In this document: positions 1 through 11,500 of the stretch, piece after piece
How the letters are laid out: each line of letters opens with the position of its first letter
How positions within the stretch are numbered: position 1 is the first letter of the stretch
Origin: Budorcas taxicolor
Lineage: Eukaryota; Chordata; Mammalia; Artiodactyla; Bovidae
NCBI RefSeq assembly: GCF_023091745.1
Contig: NC_068910.1
Location: forward strand, 129,039,170-129,103,169
Length of the DNA: 64,000 nt
Direction of reading: 5' to 3'
The notes under the pieces: generated by a model
The model's database searches: none
What the model was told of the DNA's origin: nothing
Seen by the model: the letters and a program-made list of their open reading frames with translations, nothing else
Translations under genes and position numbers: made by a program

Positions 1-98
1 CAGTCCCTGGGTCGGGAAGATCCCCTGGTGAAAGAAATGGATGGCAACTCACTCCAGTGTTCTCACCCGGAAAATTCTGTGGACAGAATTTTGTATCA
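1..98 (+). mobile_element. Bov-tA SINE, 5'-truncated by window start
   Basis: It carries the Bov-tA body (cctgggtcgggaagatcccc, then a diverged cactccagtgttct) and ends near the sequence equivalent to tggacagag. Diverged. Confidence 0.75.
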
Positions 99-2073
99 AG
101 TTCTCACTTCCCAGTTACAATTTTAACCAGCAGTACTTTACTTTTAAGCCTCTGGCACTCTTCGCTGCTGCTGTAATTGCTAAATTAGTAGGCAGCAAGA
201 GTTGCAATAGTTACTGTAATGGATTTTTTCACAATATATTACTTGTGAAAAATTGGATATATTACTGTATGGTGCGATGGGAATGCGAGCTACAGATGGA
301 ACTAAGCAGGCATCTGTGGCTAGGATGACCAGCCTGGTGATATAACAAGCAACAAGTAAGGGAATACTTTCTAAAATCTCTCCCATGATAAAGGTATTAG
401 CCATTTTTCAAGCCTAACTAACTCCAGGTGTGGAGACTATTAAGGGTGGGTAATTGAGGTTGGTAGAGAAGGAGTGACACCATATGCTGAGAGAGAGGAA
501 TTACAAGGCTTGAATTCTCAAGTTTCGTTAGAAATAATAGGTTCAGTGGAAACTTTGTATAGTATTTACATTTCTGTCCCTGGGGGGAAAAATGCTTTCC
601 AATTGCCACAATAAATACGTGCTATACATAAATTCTCAATAGCTTTTTAGGAAGTCTGAAGGGTCTGAGATTTTCTGTGTCTGCCACAGTTTCATGAATG
701 CTGGTAGAAACCAGCAAACTGTTGAGTCAGAGATGAAGGATCATTTATTACTTATAGCAGAAATGGCAAGTATCAGCATTTTTGCAACACTTCTCTAAGC
801 CCCGATTTCCACAGAAAGCCAGGTGACATCACAGGTGTTACAATACAAGAAAGGAAGCTTAGGAAATTCAAATCTTTGACAATGGGCAGTGAGAAAGATT
901 GCTGTTTGCTCAAAGGGTGACAGGATCTCTGATTTCTAAGGCAGCAAGCAAACCTGCCCCTTGCTCCAGAGACAGACACTACCTCTATTGTCCAAGGTTA
1001 CTCCCTGCACAAAGGAAAAGACAGACAGCTACTTCCTTGCAAGACAAGTAGAAGCAAGAGACCCATGGAGAACTGTCTCCCAAATGTGCATGGTGTATGT
1101 GCATGGTATAATTTTGATTTTAATGACGCTGTGTTATTAAGGAGCACCCCTCTCCAGCCTAATTTCATAAAGATTGCACATTAGTCATTTTTTGCTGTGC
1201 AATATTGTTACCACAAACCTAGTTGTAACACATGTATTTTTTTAAAGGTAATTGGATTGTTTAAAAAGTTTTTTTTAATTTATTTTTTAATTGAAGGATA
1301 ATTGCTTTCCACAATTGTGTTGGTTTGTGCCATTTCACAGTTTCTGCACTTAGGCACCTGGGAATGGCTTAAATGGCTCCTCTGATTAGGGTCTCACAAA
1401 ATGCATTGAGAATTTTGGCTGAGACTGTGGTCTCATCTGAGATTCTACTGGAGAAAAAATATGCTTTTAATCTCATTCAGGTTGTTGGCAGTATTCAGTT
1501 TCTTGCAGTTATAGGACTGAAGAATTTGATTTCTTCCTTGCTGTGGTCAGAGGCCACCCTCATTTCTGAGAAGCTACCTGTAGTTCCTTGCCATTTGGGG
1601 TTTTCAAATACGGCCACCTGCTTCCCCCAAGCCAGCAAGGGAGAGGTTGAGCAACTCCAGCAAAATGACCACTATGGTGTATGTAGAACAATCATGTTTG
1701 ATATATATTAATATAATATATAAACCATTATATTTGACATATTCTATTGGTTAGTGTCTTCCAATATGTTTATCAAGGGGGCTGGCTGTAGGCTACTTCA
1801 GATAATTTATCTGAGGGATGAAAAGTCTTTCTGAGGAGGGGACATCATTCTAGCTGAGACCACAGATGATGAGGATGGGATAAGATAGGGGTGAGGAGCA
1901 TTTTGGGGAAAAGGAAAAGAAAATGGGAAATGCAGCTGTCCCCAGAGATAGAAAAATATCACCATCCCATTATAAGACCATATTTTACATGTTTTTTAAA
2001 TCTGTTTTTTCCCATCATACAGTGAGTTGTACCAATATCTTAGATCTTCAGTACCTATTTCATAGTAGACAGT
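99..2073. other. Intergenic 5' flank with no recognised gene
   Basis: Mostly unique-looking AT-rich DNA. About 1258-1340 resembles the 3' end of a ruminant L1 family in antisense (attgaaggataattgctttcc). The short open frames here show no family resemblance. Confidence 0.5.
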
Positions 2074-2447
2074 GTTGTTGTTATTCAGTCACTAAGTCAT
2101 GTCTGATTCTTTGTGATCCCATGGACTGCAACATGCCAGGCCTCCCTGTTCCTCACCATCTCCTGGAGTTTACCCAAGTTCATGTCCATTGAATTGGTGA
2201 TGCCATCCAATCATCTCATCCTCTGCTGCCCTCTTCTCCTTTTGCCTTCAATCTTTCCCAGCATCAGGTGGCCAAAGTATCGGAGCTTCAGCTTCAGAAT
2301 CAGTCCTCCCAATGAGTATTCAGGGTTGATTTCCCTTAGGATAGCCTGGTTTGATCTTGCAGGTCAAGGGACTCTCAAAAGAATCTTTTCCAGCACCACA
2401 ATTCAAAAGAATCAATTCTTCAGTGTTCAACCTTCTTTACAGTCCAG
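2074..2447 (-). mobile_element. BovB LINE 3' end fragment
   Basis: Antisense 3' BovB: it begins gttgttattcagtcactaag and continues into the C-terminal coding segment (reverse complement of the LKLQYFGHL region). It is 5'-truncated and lies in inverted orientation to the next copy about 70 bp away. Confidence 0.85.
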
Positions 2448-2520
2448 TAAATTTATATAATAAATGGATATATTTATTCATTTAGGAAACATTTGACTAA
2501 GCTTTCATGTACTACGTGCC

Positions 2521-3815
2521 AAAGAATGCTCAAACTACCCGCACGGTTGCACTCATCTCACACGCTAGTAAAGTAATGCTTAAAATTCTCCAAGCCAGGC
2601 TTCAGCAATATGTGAACCGTGAACTTCCAGATGTTCAAGCTGGTTTTAGAAAAGGCAGAAGAACCAGAGATCAAATTGCCAACATCTGCTGGATCACTGA
2701 AAAAGCAAGAGAGTTCCAAAAAAACATATATTTCTGCTTTACTGACTATGCCAAAGCCTTTGACTGTGTGGATCACAATAAACTGTGGAAAATTCTGAAA
2801 AAGATGGGAATACCAGACCACCTGACCTATCTCTTGAGAAACCTATATGCAGGTCAGGAAGCAACAGTTAGAACTGGACATGGAACAACAGACTGGTTCC
2901 AAATAGGTAAAGGAGTACGTCAAGGCTGTATATTGTCACCCTGCTTATTTAACTTACATGCAGAGTACATCATGAGAAATGCTGGGCTGGAGGAAGCACA
3001 AGCTGGAATCAAGATTGCCGGGAGAAATATCAATAGCTTCAGATATGCAGATAACACCACCCTTATGGCAGAAAGTGAAGAAGAACTAAAAAGCCTCTTG
3101 ATGAAAGTGAAAGAGGAGTGAAAAAGTTGGCTTAAAGCTCAACATTCAGAAAACTAAGATTATGGCATCCAGTCCCATCACTTCATGGCAAATAGATGGG
3201 GAAACAGTGGAGTGGCTGACTTTATTTTTCTGGGCTCCAAAATCACTGCAGATGGTGATTGCAGCCATGAAATTAAAGACGCTTACTTCTTGGAAGGAAA
3301 GTTACGAGCAACCTAGACAGCATATTTAAAAGCAGAGACATTACTTTGTCAACAAAGGTCCGTCTAGTCAAGACTATGGTTTTTCCAGTAGTCATGTATG
3401 GATGTGTGAGTTGGACTATAAAGAAAGCTGAGTGCTGAAGAATTGGTACGTTTGAACTGTGGTTTTGGAGAAGACTCTTGAGAGTCCCTTGGACTGCAAG
3501 GAGATCCAACCAGTCCATCATAAAGGAGATCAGTCCTGAATATTCTTTGCAAGGACTGATGTTGAAGCTGAAACTCCAATACTTTGGCCACCTGATGCAA
3601 AGAGCTGACTCATTTGAAAAGACCCTGATGCTGGGAAAGATTGAGGGCAGGAGAAGAAGGGGACGACAGAGGATGAGATGGTTGGATGGCACCACTGACT
3701 CAATGGACATGGGTTTGGGTGGACTCCGGGAGTTGGTGATGGACAGGGAGGCCTGGTGTGCTGTGGTTCATGGGGCCGTAAAGAGTCGGACATGACTGAG
3801 GACTGAACTGAACTA
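2521..3815 (+). mobile_element. BovB LINE, 5'-truncated, reverse transcriptase and 3' end
   Basis: The open frame to 3121 encodes part of the RTE-type reverse transcriptase: QAGFRKGRRTRDQI, DYAKAFDCVDH, GVRQGCILSP and the active-site block, here YADN instead of YADD. After 3121 the frame breaks by small indels; later pieces encode LQYFGHLMQRAD and RRRGRQRMRWLDG. It ends in the BovB 3' motif gactgaactgaact. Non-functional. Confidence 0.93.
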
Positions 3816-4461
3816 GGTACTTCAGAGATACAAAATGACCATGTGAAGGCCTGTGCCCTCAATGAGCTCATAGTTGCAGGGAGCAAAGTTACAATTACTA
3901 ATACAAAGTGGTCAATGCCACTGGTGCTACATAACAGCACTGGAATAAAGAAGTCTGGGTGTACTTGCAGAACTTGGGAGGCTACATAAAGGTGGCAAAA
4001 TTAGCATTAAGTCTTGAAGGATACCTAAATTAATTGAGGGGCATAAGTACGAAAAGCATTTTAGGCAAAGCAATCAGTTTGAGCAAAGGCTTGGAACTGG
4101 CAAAATACATGGCTGATTGGCAAAAAAACCAAGAAGTTCACGAGTAGAGCAAAATAAAACCAAGAATATGTGTGAAAAGAAGAATAGAAGGCAGGAGGCT
4201 TGTTGAAGTGCCTATGGATTACATGAAAAAGACAAAGAAGCTAACTCTAACGTGTGTCACTAGCCAAATGGGATAATTCAAACATCACAAAGTATAATGA
4301 TCATAACGGAGGAAAAGAATCTGATATGTAAAATGCACTCATTCCTAGTGATACTAAGCAAACAATATCTTTTTGGTTAACACTGGTGGTTACTAGGGCA
4401 CCACCAATTTTTCTTAAATTTGATAACTATAGTGAAAAAATCCGTATCAGTTTGAAATGCA
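3816..4461. other. Intergenic stretch without recognised features
   Basis: AT-rich, with no gene-like frame or clear repeat. It ends at a SINE at 4462. Confidence 0.4.
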
Positions 4462-4646
4462 GAATCTGCCTGCAATGCAGGAGACCTAGGTTCCATTTCT
4501 GGGTGGAGAAGATCCCTCGGAGAAGGGAATGGCAACCCACTCCAGTATTCCTGCCTGGAAAATCCCATGGAGAGATGAGCCTGGAGGGTCACAGGCCATG
4601 GGATCGCAGAGTTGAACACGACTGAGCGGCTAACACATACACACAG
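4462..4646 (+). mobile_element. Bov-tA SINE
   Basis: It contains aatctgcctgcaatgcagga, ggcaacccactccagtattc and the end cgactgagcggctaac, followed by a short CA-rich tail. The tRNA head is missing. Confidence 0.85.
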
Positions 4647-5000
4647 AAAGGGATAGCAGAATGCGCATGAACATTTAATTAGCCCACCACAAACGCTGAT
4701 AATCAGGACCAGAGCTCATAGTGTGCCAAAGGCTGACGCTCAGATTCTTTAGTTCGAACAAGACCTGCGGAAAGGGGATGTCCGAAATGAAAGTCCCCAA
4801 CTATTCTAGAAGGCTCTAAGATTTCCCAGGGATTTCCGAAAGAGGCTACGGAGTGTGATTGGTAAATGGCTGCAAGGATTTCAGCAGCAACCTTCTCCCC
4901 AATCTGCGGCCCCCTGGCGTTGACCGTGGGTGGGCCGCTAAATGCTCGTAACTTTATCACCGGAGTGCAACTGGGAAGTGAGGCAGTCCCTCTCCCACCC

Positions 5001-5060
5001 CGCCCTTCTCTCCCCCTCCTCGCCTTTCTCTCCCCCTCCTCGCCTTTCTCTCCACCGAGC
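5001..5060 (+). repeat. 20-bp tandem repeat in promoter pyrimidine tract
   Basis: A 20-bp C/T-rich unit starting cgcc occurs at 5001-5020 and 5021-5040, then partly at 5041-5053. It sits in a longer pyrimidine-rich tract (about 4985-5280). Such mirror-like homopyrimidine DNA can form triplex structures and varies in length between individuals. Confidence 0.7.
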
Positions 5061-5326
5061 CCTCCGTCCTTCTCTACCTCTGCCCCGCCCTTCTCTCCTT
5101 GCCCTCCCCTCCCTAGGCCAGCCCCTCCTTTTCCCCTTTCTCCCCTCCTCTTCCCCCACCCCTCACGCTCCACGCCTCTGCGCACGTCCCCGTCCTTCCG
5201 CTTCTGCTCCTCGCCCCGCCCCTTCCTGTCGTCACTCGACCCCGCCTCTCTCACGCTAGTCCCGCCCCTCTCCTCTGGACTAGCCGCCTATCTTCGCCTG
5301 GCGTTTGCTCTCTGGTCCCTGCGGAG

Positions 5327-5340
5327 GTTACCATAGCTAC
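5327..5340 (+). promoter_or_regulatory. Candidate RFX X-box
   Basis: The sequence GTTACC-AT-AGCTAC fits the X-box consensus GTNRCC-N(0-3)-RGYAAC with one mismatch in the right half-site. It is 64 bp upstream of the ATG. RFX-family factors drive many axonemal genes through X-boxes close to the start, so position and gene function agree. Binding is inferred. Confidence 0.6.
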
Positions 5341-5403
5341 GGTGCACGCAGCAGCTAGGTTTCCCTAGTTGAACCTGGCTGGCGGCAGGGAAGAGCCGGC
5401 ACC

Positions 5404-5527
5404 ATGAGTCACGTAGTGACTATCGAAGAACCCCAGGCCAAGTCGCAGGTGTCTCAAACCCGGTTCGGAGGGAAGTCGGGGGCCTGCGGCAACGTCTCTG
5501 CCAGTCGAACGTATGATTTCTTATACG
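5404..5527 (+). CDS. CFAP91: CFAP91 coding exon 1
   Basis: Codons 1-41 plus the first base of codon 42. The donor is TACG|gtaagg. The first ten residues match the human start almost exactly; residues 15-35 are more diverged, which is normal for this N-terminus. The exon closes with YDFLY, which continues as DPLFIVSS in exon 2. Confidence 0.95.
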
Positions 5528-8500
5528 GTAAGGGCGGCTCCAAACCTCCCTCCTGAGTTGTCGACACCTGGGCCAGGTGGGCGTCGAGACTGTCGGACCT
5601 GGCCGGGAACGCGGCGGACGAAAGACAGGCCTCAGGAGGGATCTCTAGCCCGGGTTGTCTTTTGTTGGTTAGGGGCAGCTCCACGCCCTGCAGGCGGTGG
5701 CTCTTGGGCGGGCTGGGGGGAGGAGGCGGTCTCGGAAGCCGCAGGTGCGCTCTGCATCTCAGAGTAGCGAGCAGGAACACCTCATTCTTCTTTACCCTGA
5801 CAATTTGCACAGCCCTAAGCAATTGTCCTGAATGCCGTTCCTGGCGTTCTGACTTGGAGATTCACTCGACACTCCGTCATTCAAACTGCATAAAATGCCC
5901 AATTCTCTGGGCAACTCCAAACTTGTCATTCTGGGTAGGTAAAGAAGGGCCAGGTTGTCTCATCTTTGTTTTTAGGTTTCTCTTTTTATTTGAGCTTATT
6001 CTTATCCGTCAAAGTATTGCTTGTAAACTAGGTCCACTAGGTCTTTTGGGCCAGTAAAGCCCCAGTTTATTTAATGCCCTGATTGTTCATTTATGTTCTG
6101 TCTCTTCTACTGGACCATAAATTCCTGAGTTATTTAAGTTCTTGTTCTCTCCATTTTTGTAGCTTTCTCAGCACCTTTTCCAGTGCTGGTACATATGTTG
6201 GGTGCTATATAATTTGTTATGAATTATTTATTTAATTTACTACTACAATAAGTATAATCAGTAAAGCATGATTTCCCTCCCCCGCCCCCCGTTTTGCCCT
6301 CTTTACCCTTCTTTTAACGGTGTGATATCTCCTCTGAGAATCCCAGGGTTTCCTTTGGATGGGAGTCTTTAGGGCAGCCATTCCCTGCTGTTGGGAATAT
6401 GTAATGATTGCTTACATTTGTGTATGCTTCACAGTTAATAGCATTCTTTTCTAAATCTTACCTCATTTATATACTGTTTTACATTTGACTGAATGTTATG
6501 TGAATACTTTGTATCTCTAAAGTGCCTCACTTGAAGTGCCTACAGTACTCTGTCGCTTCCCTGAATCTACATTTGTTGATGGATTAATAGCTACACTATT
6601 GCACTGCTAATTATAAAGTCTTTTAAATATGATATATTTTCCTAGCTTCCAGAAATATCGTTTTTAAAAATATTTATCTATTGGTTGTGCTGGTCTTCAT
6701 TGCTGCGCGGGGGCCTTCTCTAGTTGCAGTGTGAGGGCTTCTCATTGCAGTGGTTTCTCTTGTTGCGAAGCACGGGCTCTAGGGACAGGGCCTTCAGTAG
6801 TTGTGGGCTGTGGGCTTAGTAGTTGTGGTGCACGGGCTTATTGTCCCATGGCATGTGGGATCTTCCTGGACCAGGAATCGAACCCATGTCCCCTGCATTG
6901 CCTGGCAGATTCTTCACCACTGAGCTACCATGGAAGCCCCCAAAATATCTTAAATACTTCTTGGGTTTATCATTTATCATGAGCTCTTTTCCTCCTTTCT
7001 TTTCTTTCTCTATAGAATAAACAACAAGGACCTACTGTATTTATGTTAATTCCAAAGTCCTAATTTATTTCTCCCCTCCCCTCCTTTGCTATCCCCTTTG
7101 ATAACCATAAATTTATTTTCTATTTCCATGAGTTTGTCTGTTTTGTAAATAAGTTTATTTGTATTTTAAAAAAATTCTACACATAAGTGATTTGATATTT
7201 GTCTTTGATTTACTTCACTTAATAGGATAATCTCTAGGTCCATCCATGTTGCTACAAATGGCATTATTTCATTCTTTTTTATGGCTAGTAATAGTCCATT
7301 GTGTGCTTGTATACATATGCGTATATATATGTTATTTATTTTATACATTTTCTTTATCCATTCATCTGTTGATAGACATTTAGGTTGCTTCCAGGGCTTG
7401 GCCTTTGTAAATATGAGTTGCTGTGAACATTGGGGTGCATGTATCTTTTCAAATTAGAGTTTTCTGTGGATATATGCCCATGAGTGGGATTGCAAGATTA
7501 TATGGTAACTCTATTTTTAGTTGTTTTTTTTTTTAGTGGAACCTCCATGATCTTCTCCACAGTGGTTGCACCAACTTTCATTCCCACTAACAGAGTTGGA
7601 GAGTTTCTTTTTCTTCACTCTCTCTCCAGCATTTATTTGTAGGCTTGTTAATAATGGCCATTCTGATGTGAGATGATACCTCACTGTAGTTTTGATTTGC
7701 ATTTCTCTAATAATTAGTGATATTGAACATCTTTTCATGTGCGTGTGGGTCATCTGTATGTCTTCTTGGAGAAATGTTTAGGTCTTCTGGCTATTTTTTT
7801 AATTGGGTTGTTTGTTTTTTTGATGTTAAGCTATATGAGCTGTTGGTATATGTTGGAAACTAATCATTGTTGTAGGATCATTTAGAAATATTTTCTCCCA
7901 CTTTGTAGGTTGTCGTTTTGCTTATGTTTTCCTTTGTTGCGCTAAAGCTTTTAGACTTAATTATACACTGTTTATTTCTGTTCCAGAAACATCTTGCTGC
8001 AGTGTATGTCAGAGTCTTCTGCCCATATTTTCCTCTAGAAGTTTTATCCAGACTTACATTTAAGTCTTTAATCAATTTGAGTTTATTTTTGTATATGGTA
8101 TTGGAGAATGTTCTAATTTCATTCTTTTACATGTAGCTGTCCAGTTTTTCTCAGAACCATTTAGCGAAAAGGCTGTCTTTTCTTCACTGTGTATTCTTAC
8201 CTACTTTTCTTAGATTAATTGGCCATAAGTGTCTTGGTTTACTGCTGGACTGTCTGTTCTGTTCAGTTGATCTCTATGTCCGTTTCTGTGTCAGTGTCAG
8301 ACGGTTTTGATTATGGTAGCTTTATAATATTGTCTGAAGGCATAGAGTGTGATTTCTACAGCTCTGTTCTTCTCTCTCAAGATTATTTTGGTTATTCAGG
8401 GTCTTTTGTGTTTTCATCCAAATTAAAAATTCAGTTCAGTTCAGTTGCTCAGTTGTGTCTGACTCTTTGTGACCCCATGAATCGCAGCATGCCAGGCCTT

Positions 8501-11500
8501 CCTGTCCATCACCAACTCCTGGAGTCTATCCAAACCCATGTCCATCGAGTCAGTGATGTCATGCAATCATCTCATCCCCTGTCGTCCCCTTCTTCTCCTG
8601 CCCCCAGTCCTTCCCAGCATTCAGGTCTTTTCCAATGAGTCAGCTCTTTGTATGAGGTGGCCGAAGTATTGGAGTTTCAGCTTCAACATCAGTCCTTCCA
8701 ATGAATAGCCAGGACTGATCTCCTTTAGGATGGACTGGTTGGATCTTCTTGCAGTTCAAGGGATTCTCAAGAGTCTCCAACACCACACTTCAAAGCATCA
8801 ATTCTTTGGCGCTCAGCTTTCTTCACCATCCAACTCTCACATGCATACATGACCACTGGAAAAACCATAGCCTTGACTAGACAGACCTTTGTTGGCAAAG
8901 TAATGTCTCTGCTTTTCAACATGCTATCTAGGTTGGTCATAACTTTCCTTCCAAGGAGTAAGCGTCTTTTAATTTCATGGCTGCAGTCACCATCTGCAGT
9001 GATTTTGGAGCCCCCAAAAATAAAGTCTGACACTGTTTCCACTGTTTCCCCATCTATTTCCCATGAAGTGATGGGACCAGATGCCGTGATCTTCGTTTTC
9101 TGAATGTTGAGCTTTAAGCCAACTTTTCCACTCTCCTCTTTTACTTTCATCAAGAGGCTTTTTAGTTCTTTTTCACTTTCTGCCATAAGGTGGTGTCATC
9201 TGCATATCTGTGTTATGCTCCGAGCCCGTATCTCCTAACCGACCGAGAGAGCAAGTCCACCACAGTATTGCAAACGCAAGAAGGGAGTTTGTTTATTCCT
9301 AGCGCGCTAGGGCCCAAGTCTCATCCCACACAAGGGAGTCCGACCAGAGCCCCGAACAAAGCAGTATGGCGGCTTATATACAGGCAGTTCTTTGTCTCAG
9401 TTACAGGAGTAGCTGGCATTACATGATTGGCCAGGCAGGATGAGCGCATATCCTGTCTCTTTCTGGCAAACATGACTCAGGTCCTAGAGACCGTCGTTTG
9501 GTCCCTAACAATCTGAGGTTATTGATATTTCTCCCGGCAATCTTGATTCCAGCTTGTGCTTCCTCCAGCCCAGCGTTTCTTGTGATGTACTCTGCGTAGA
9601 AGTTAAATAAGCAGGGTGACAATATACAGCCTTGATGTACTCCTTTTCCTATTTGGAACCAATCTGTTGTTCCATGTCCAGTTCTAACTGTTGCTTCCTG
9701 ACCTGCATACAGATTTCTCAAGAGGCAGGTCAGGTGGTCTGGTATTCCCATCTCTTTCAGAATTTTCCACAGTTTATTGTGATCCACACAGTCAAAGGCT
9801 TTGGCATAGTCAATAAAGCAGAAATAGATGTTTTTCTGGAACTCTCTTGCTTTTTCCATGATCCAGTGGGTGTTGGCAATTTGATCTCTGGTTCCTCTGC
9901 CTTTTCGAAAACCAGCTTGAACATCTGGAAGTTCATGGTTCACATATTGCTGAAGCCTGGCTTGGAGAATTATTTTGTCCTAATTCTGTGATAATGCCAT
10001 TAGTAATGTAATAGGGATTGCATTGAGTCTGTAGATTCCATTGAGTAGTATGCTCATTTTAACAATATGGATTCTCCCATTTCAGAAACACATATATCTT
10101 TCCATTTATTTGTGTCATCTTCAGTTTCTTTCATTAGTGTCCTATAGTTTTCAGAGTAGAGATCTTTTGCCTTCTTAGGTAGGTTTATTCTAGGTATTTT
10201 ATTCTTTTTAATGCAATGGTAAATGAAATTGTTTCCTTGTTTCCGATATTTCCTTGTTAGTGTACAGAAATGCAATAGATTTCTATATATTAATTTTGTA
10301 TCTAGCAGCTTTATCGCATTTATTGATGAGCTTTAGTAGTTTTCTGGTAGTTTCTTTAGGGTTTTCTATGTGTAGCATCATGTTATATACAAACAGCGAC
10401 AACTCTGTTTTTTTGTAATTTGTATTCCTTTTTTTAAAAAAAAATACTTATTTTTATTTATTTGGCTGCACTGGGTCTTAGTTGCAGAATGTGATATCTT
10501 TTGAATGGTAGCATGCAAACTCTTAGTTGTAGCATGTGGGATCTAGTTCCCTCACCGGGGACTGAACCCAGGCCCCTTGCATTGGGAGCAGAGAGTTTCA
10601 GCCACTGGACCAGCAGAGAAGTCCCTGGATTCCTTTTCTTTTTCTTCTCTGATTGCCATGACTAGGACATCCAAAACTATGTGTTGAATCAGAGGGGTGA
10701 GAATGAGCATCCTTGTCTTGTTCCTGATCTTAGAGGAAATATTTCAGCTTTTACGCTGAGTATGATGTTAGCTATGGCTTTGTCATATATGGCCTTTGTT
10801 ATGGTTAGGTAAGTTCCCTCTATGCCCACTTTCTGAAGTGTTTTTTAAAAATCATAAATGGATATTGAATTTTATAAAAAGTTTTTTCTGAATCTATTGA
10901 GATGTTCATATGGTTTTTATCTTCAATTTGTTAATGTGGTGTATCACATTGACTGATTTGCAGATATTGAAAACTCCTTGTATCTCTGGAATAAATCCTA
11001 GTTTATTATGGTGTATGATCCTTTTAATGTGTTGTTGGAGTCAGTTTGCTGGTATCTTGTTGAGAATTTTTGCATCTATGTTCATTTGTGATATTGGCCT
11101 TAATTTTCTGTTTTTGTGATCTTTCCTGGTGGCTCAGACAGTAAAGAATCTTTCTGCAGTGTGGGGGAACTGGGTTCAATCTCTGGGTCGGGAAGATCCC
11201 TGGAAAAGGAAATGGCTACCTGTTCCAGTATTTTTGCCTGGAGAATTCCATGGACAGAGGAGCCGAGTTGGATACGACTGAGCGACTAACACTTTCACTT
11301 TTGTTTGGTTTTGGTATCAGGTTGATGGTAGCCTCGTGGAATGAGTTTGGAAGTGTTCTTTCTTCTGCAATTTTTGGGAATAGTTTCAGAAGGACAGGTG
11401 TTAACTGTTCTCTGAATGTTTCATGACATTCCCTTGTGAAGCCGTCTGGTCCTGGACTTTGGTTTGTTGGGCTTGTTTTGTTGTATATTGCTTTTGGCTG

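Larger units (their letters stand above)
4860..5403 (+). promoter_or_regulatory. CFAP91 CpG-rich, TATA-less promoter region and 5' UTR
   Basis: GC content and CpG density rise sharply here and stay high into exon 1 and the first few hundred bases of intron 1, while the flanks are AT-rich. No TATA box is visible near the start. An inverted CCAAT (gattgg) lies at 4857-4862. The stretch 4985-5280 is strongly biased to C and T on this strand. The transcription start cannot be fixed from sequence; it probably lies between about 5250 and 5400. The gene is expected to be active in multiciliated cells and testis. Confidence 0.75.

Noticed and set aside
1373..1711. 112-residue plus-strand frame
   Set aside because: No recognisable family, no promoter or splice context, and ordinary length for random AT-rich DNA.
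2507..3121. 204-residue reverse transcriptase frame as a gene
   Set aside because: It is a 5'-truncated BovB copy with a mutated active site (YADN) and a broken downstream frame.
4703..5254. 183-residue minus-strand open frame rich in Arg, Gly and Glu, and plus-strand partners at 4866-5336
   Set aside because: It mirrors the pyrimidine-rich promoter tract; low-complexity translation with no family resemblance.
5454..6057. Open frames on both strands just after exon 1
   Set aside because: They lie in the GC-rich island of intron 1 where stops are rare. The minus frame runs antisense to exon 1 and shows no domain.
11121..11301. tRNA-like A and B boxes in SINEs as tRNA genes
   Set aside because: They are diverged tRNA-derived SINE heads, with no intact cloverleaf seen.
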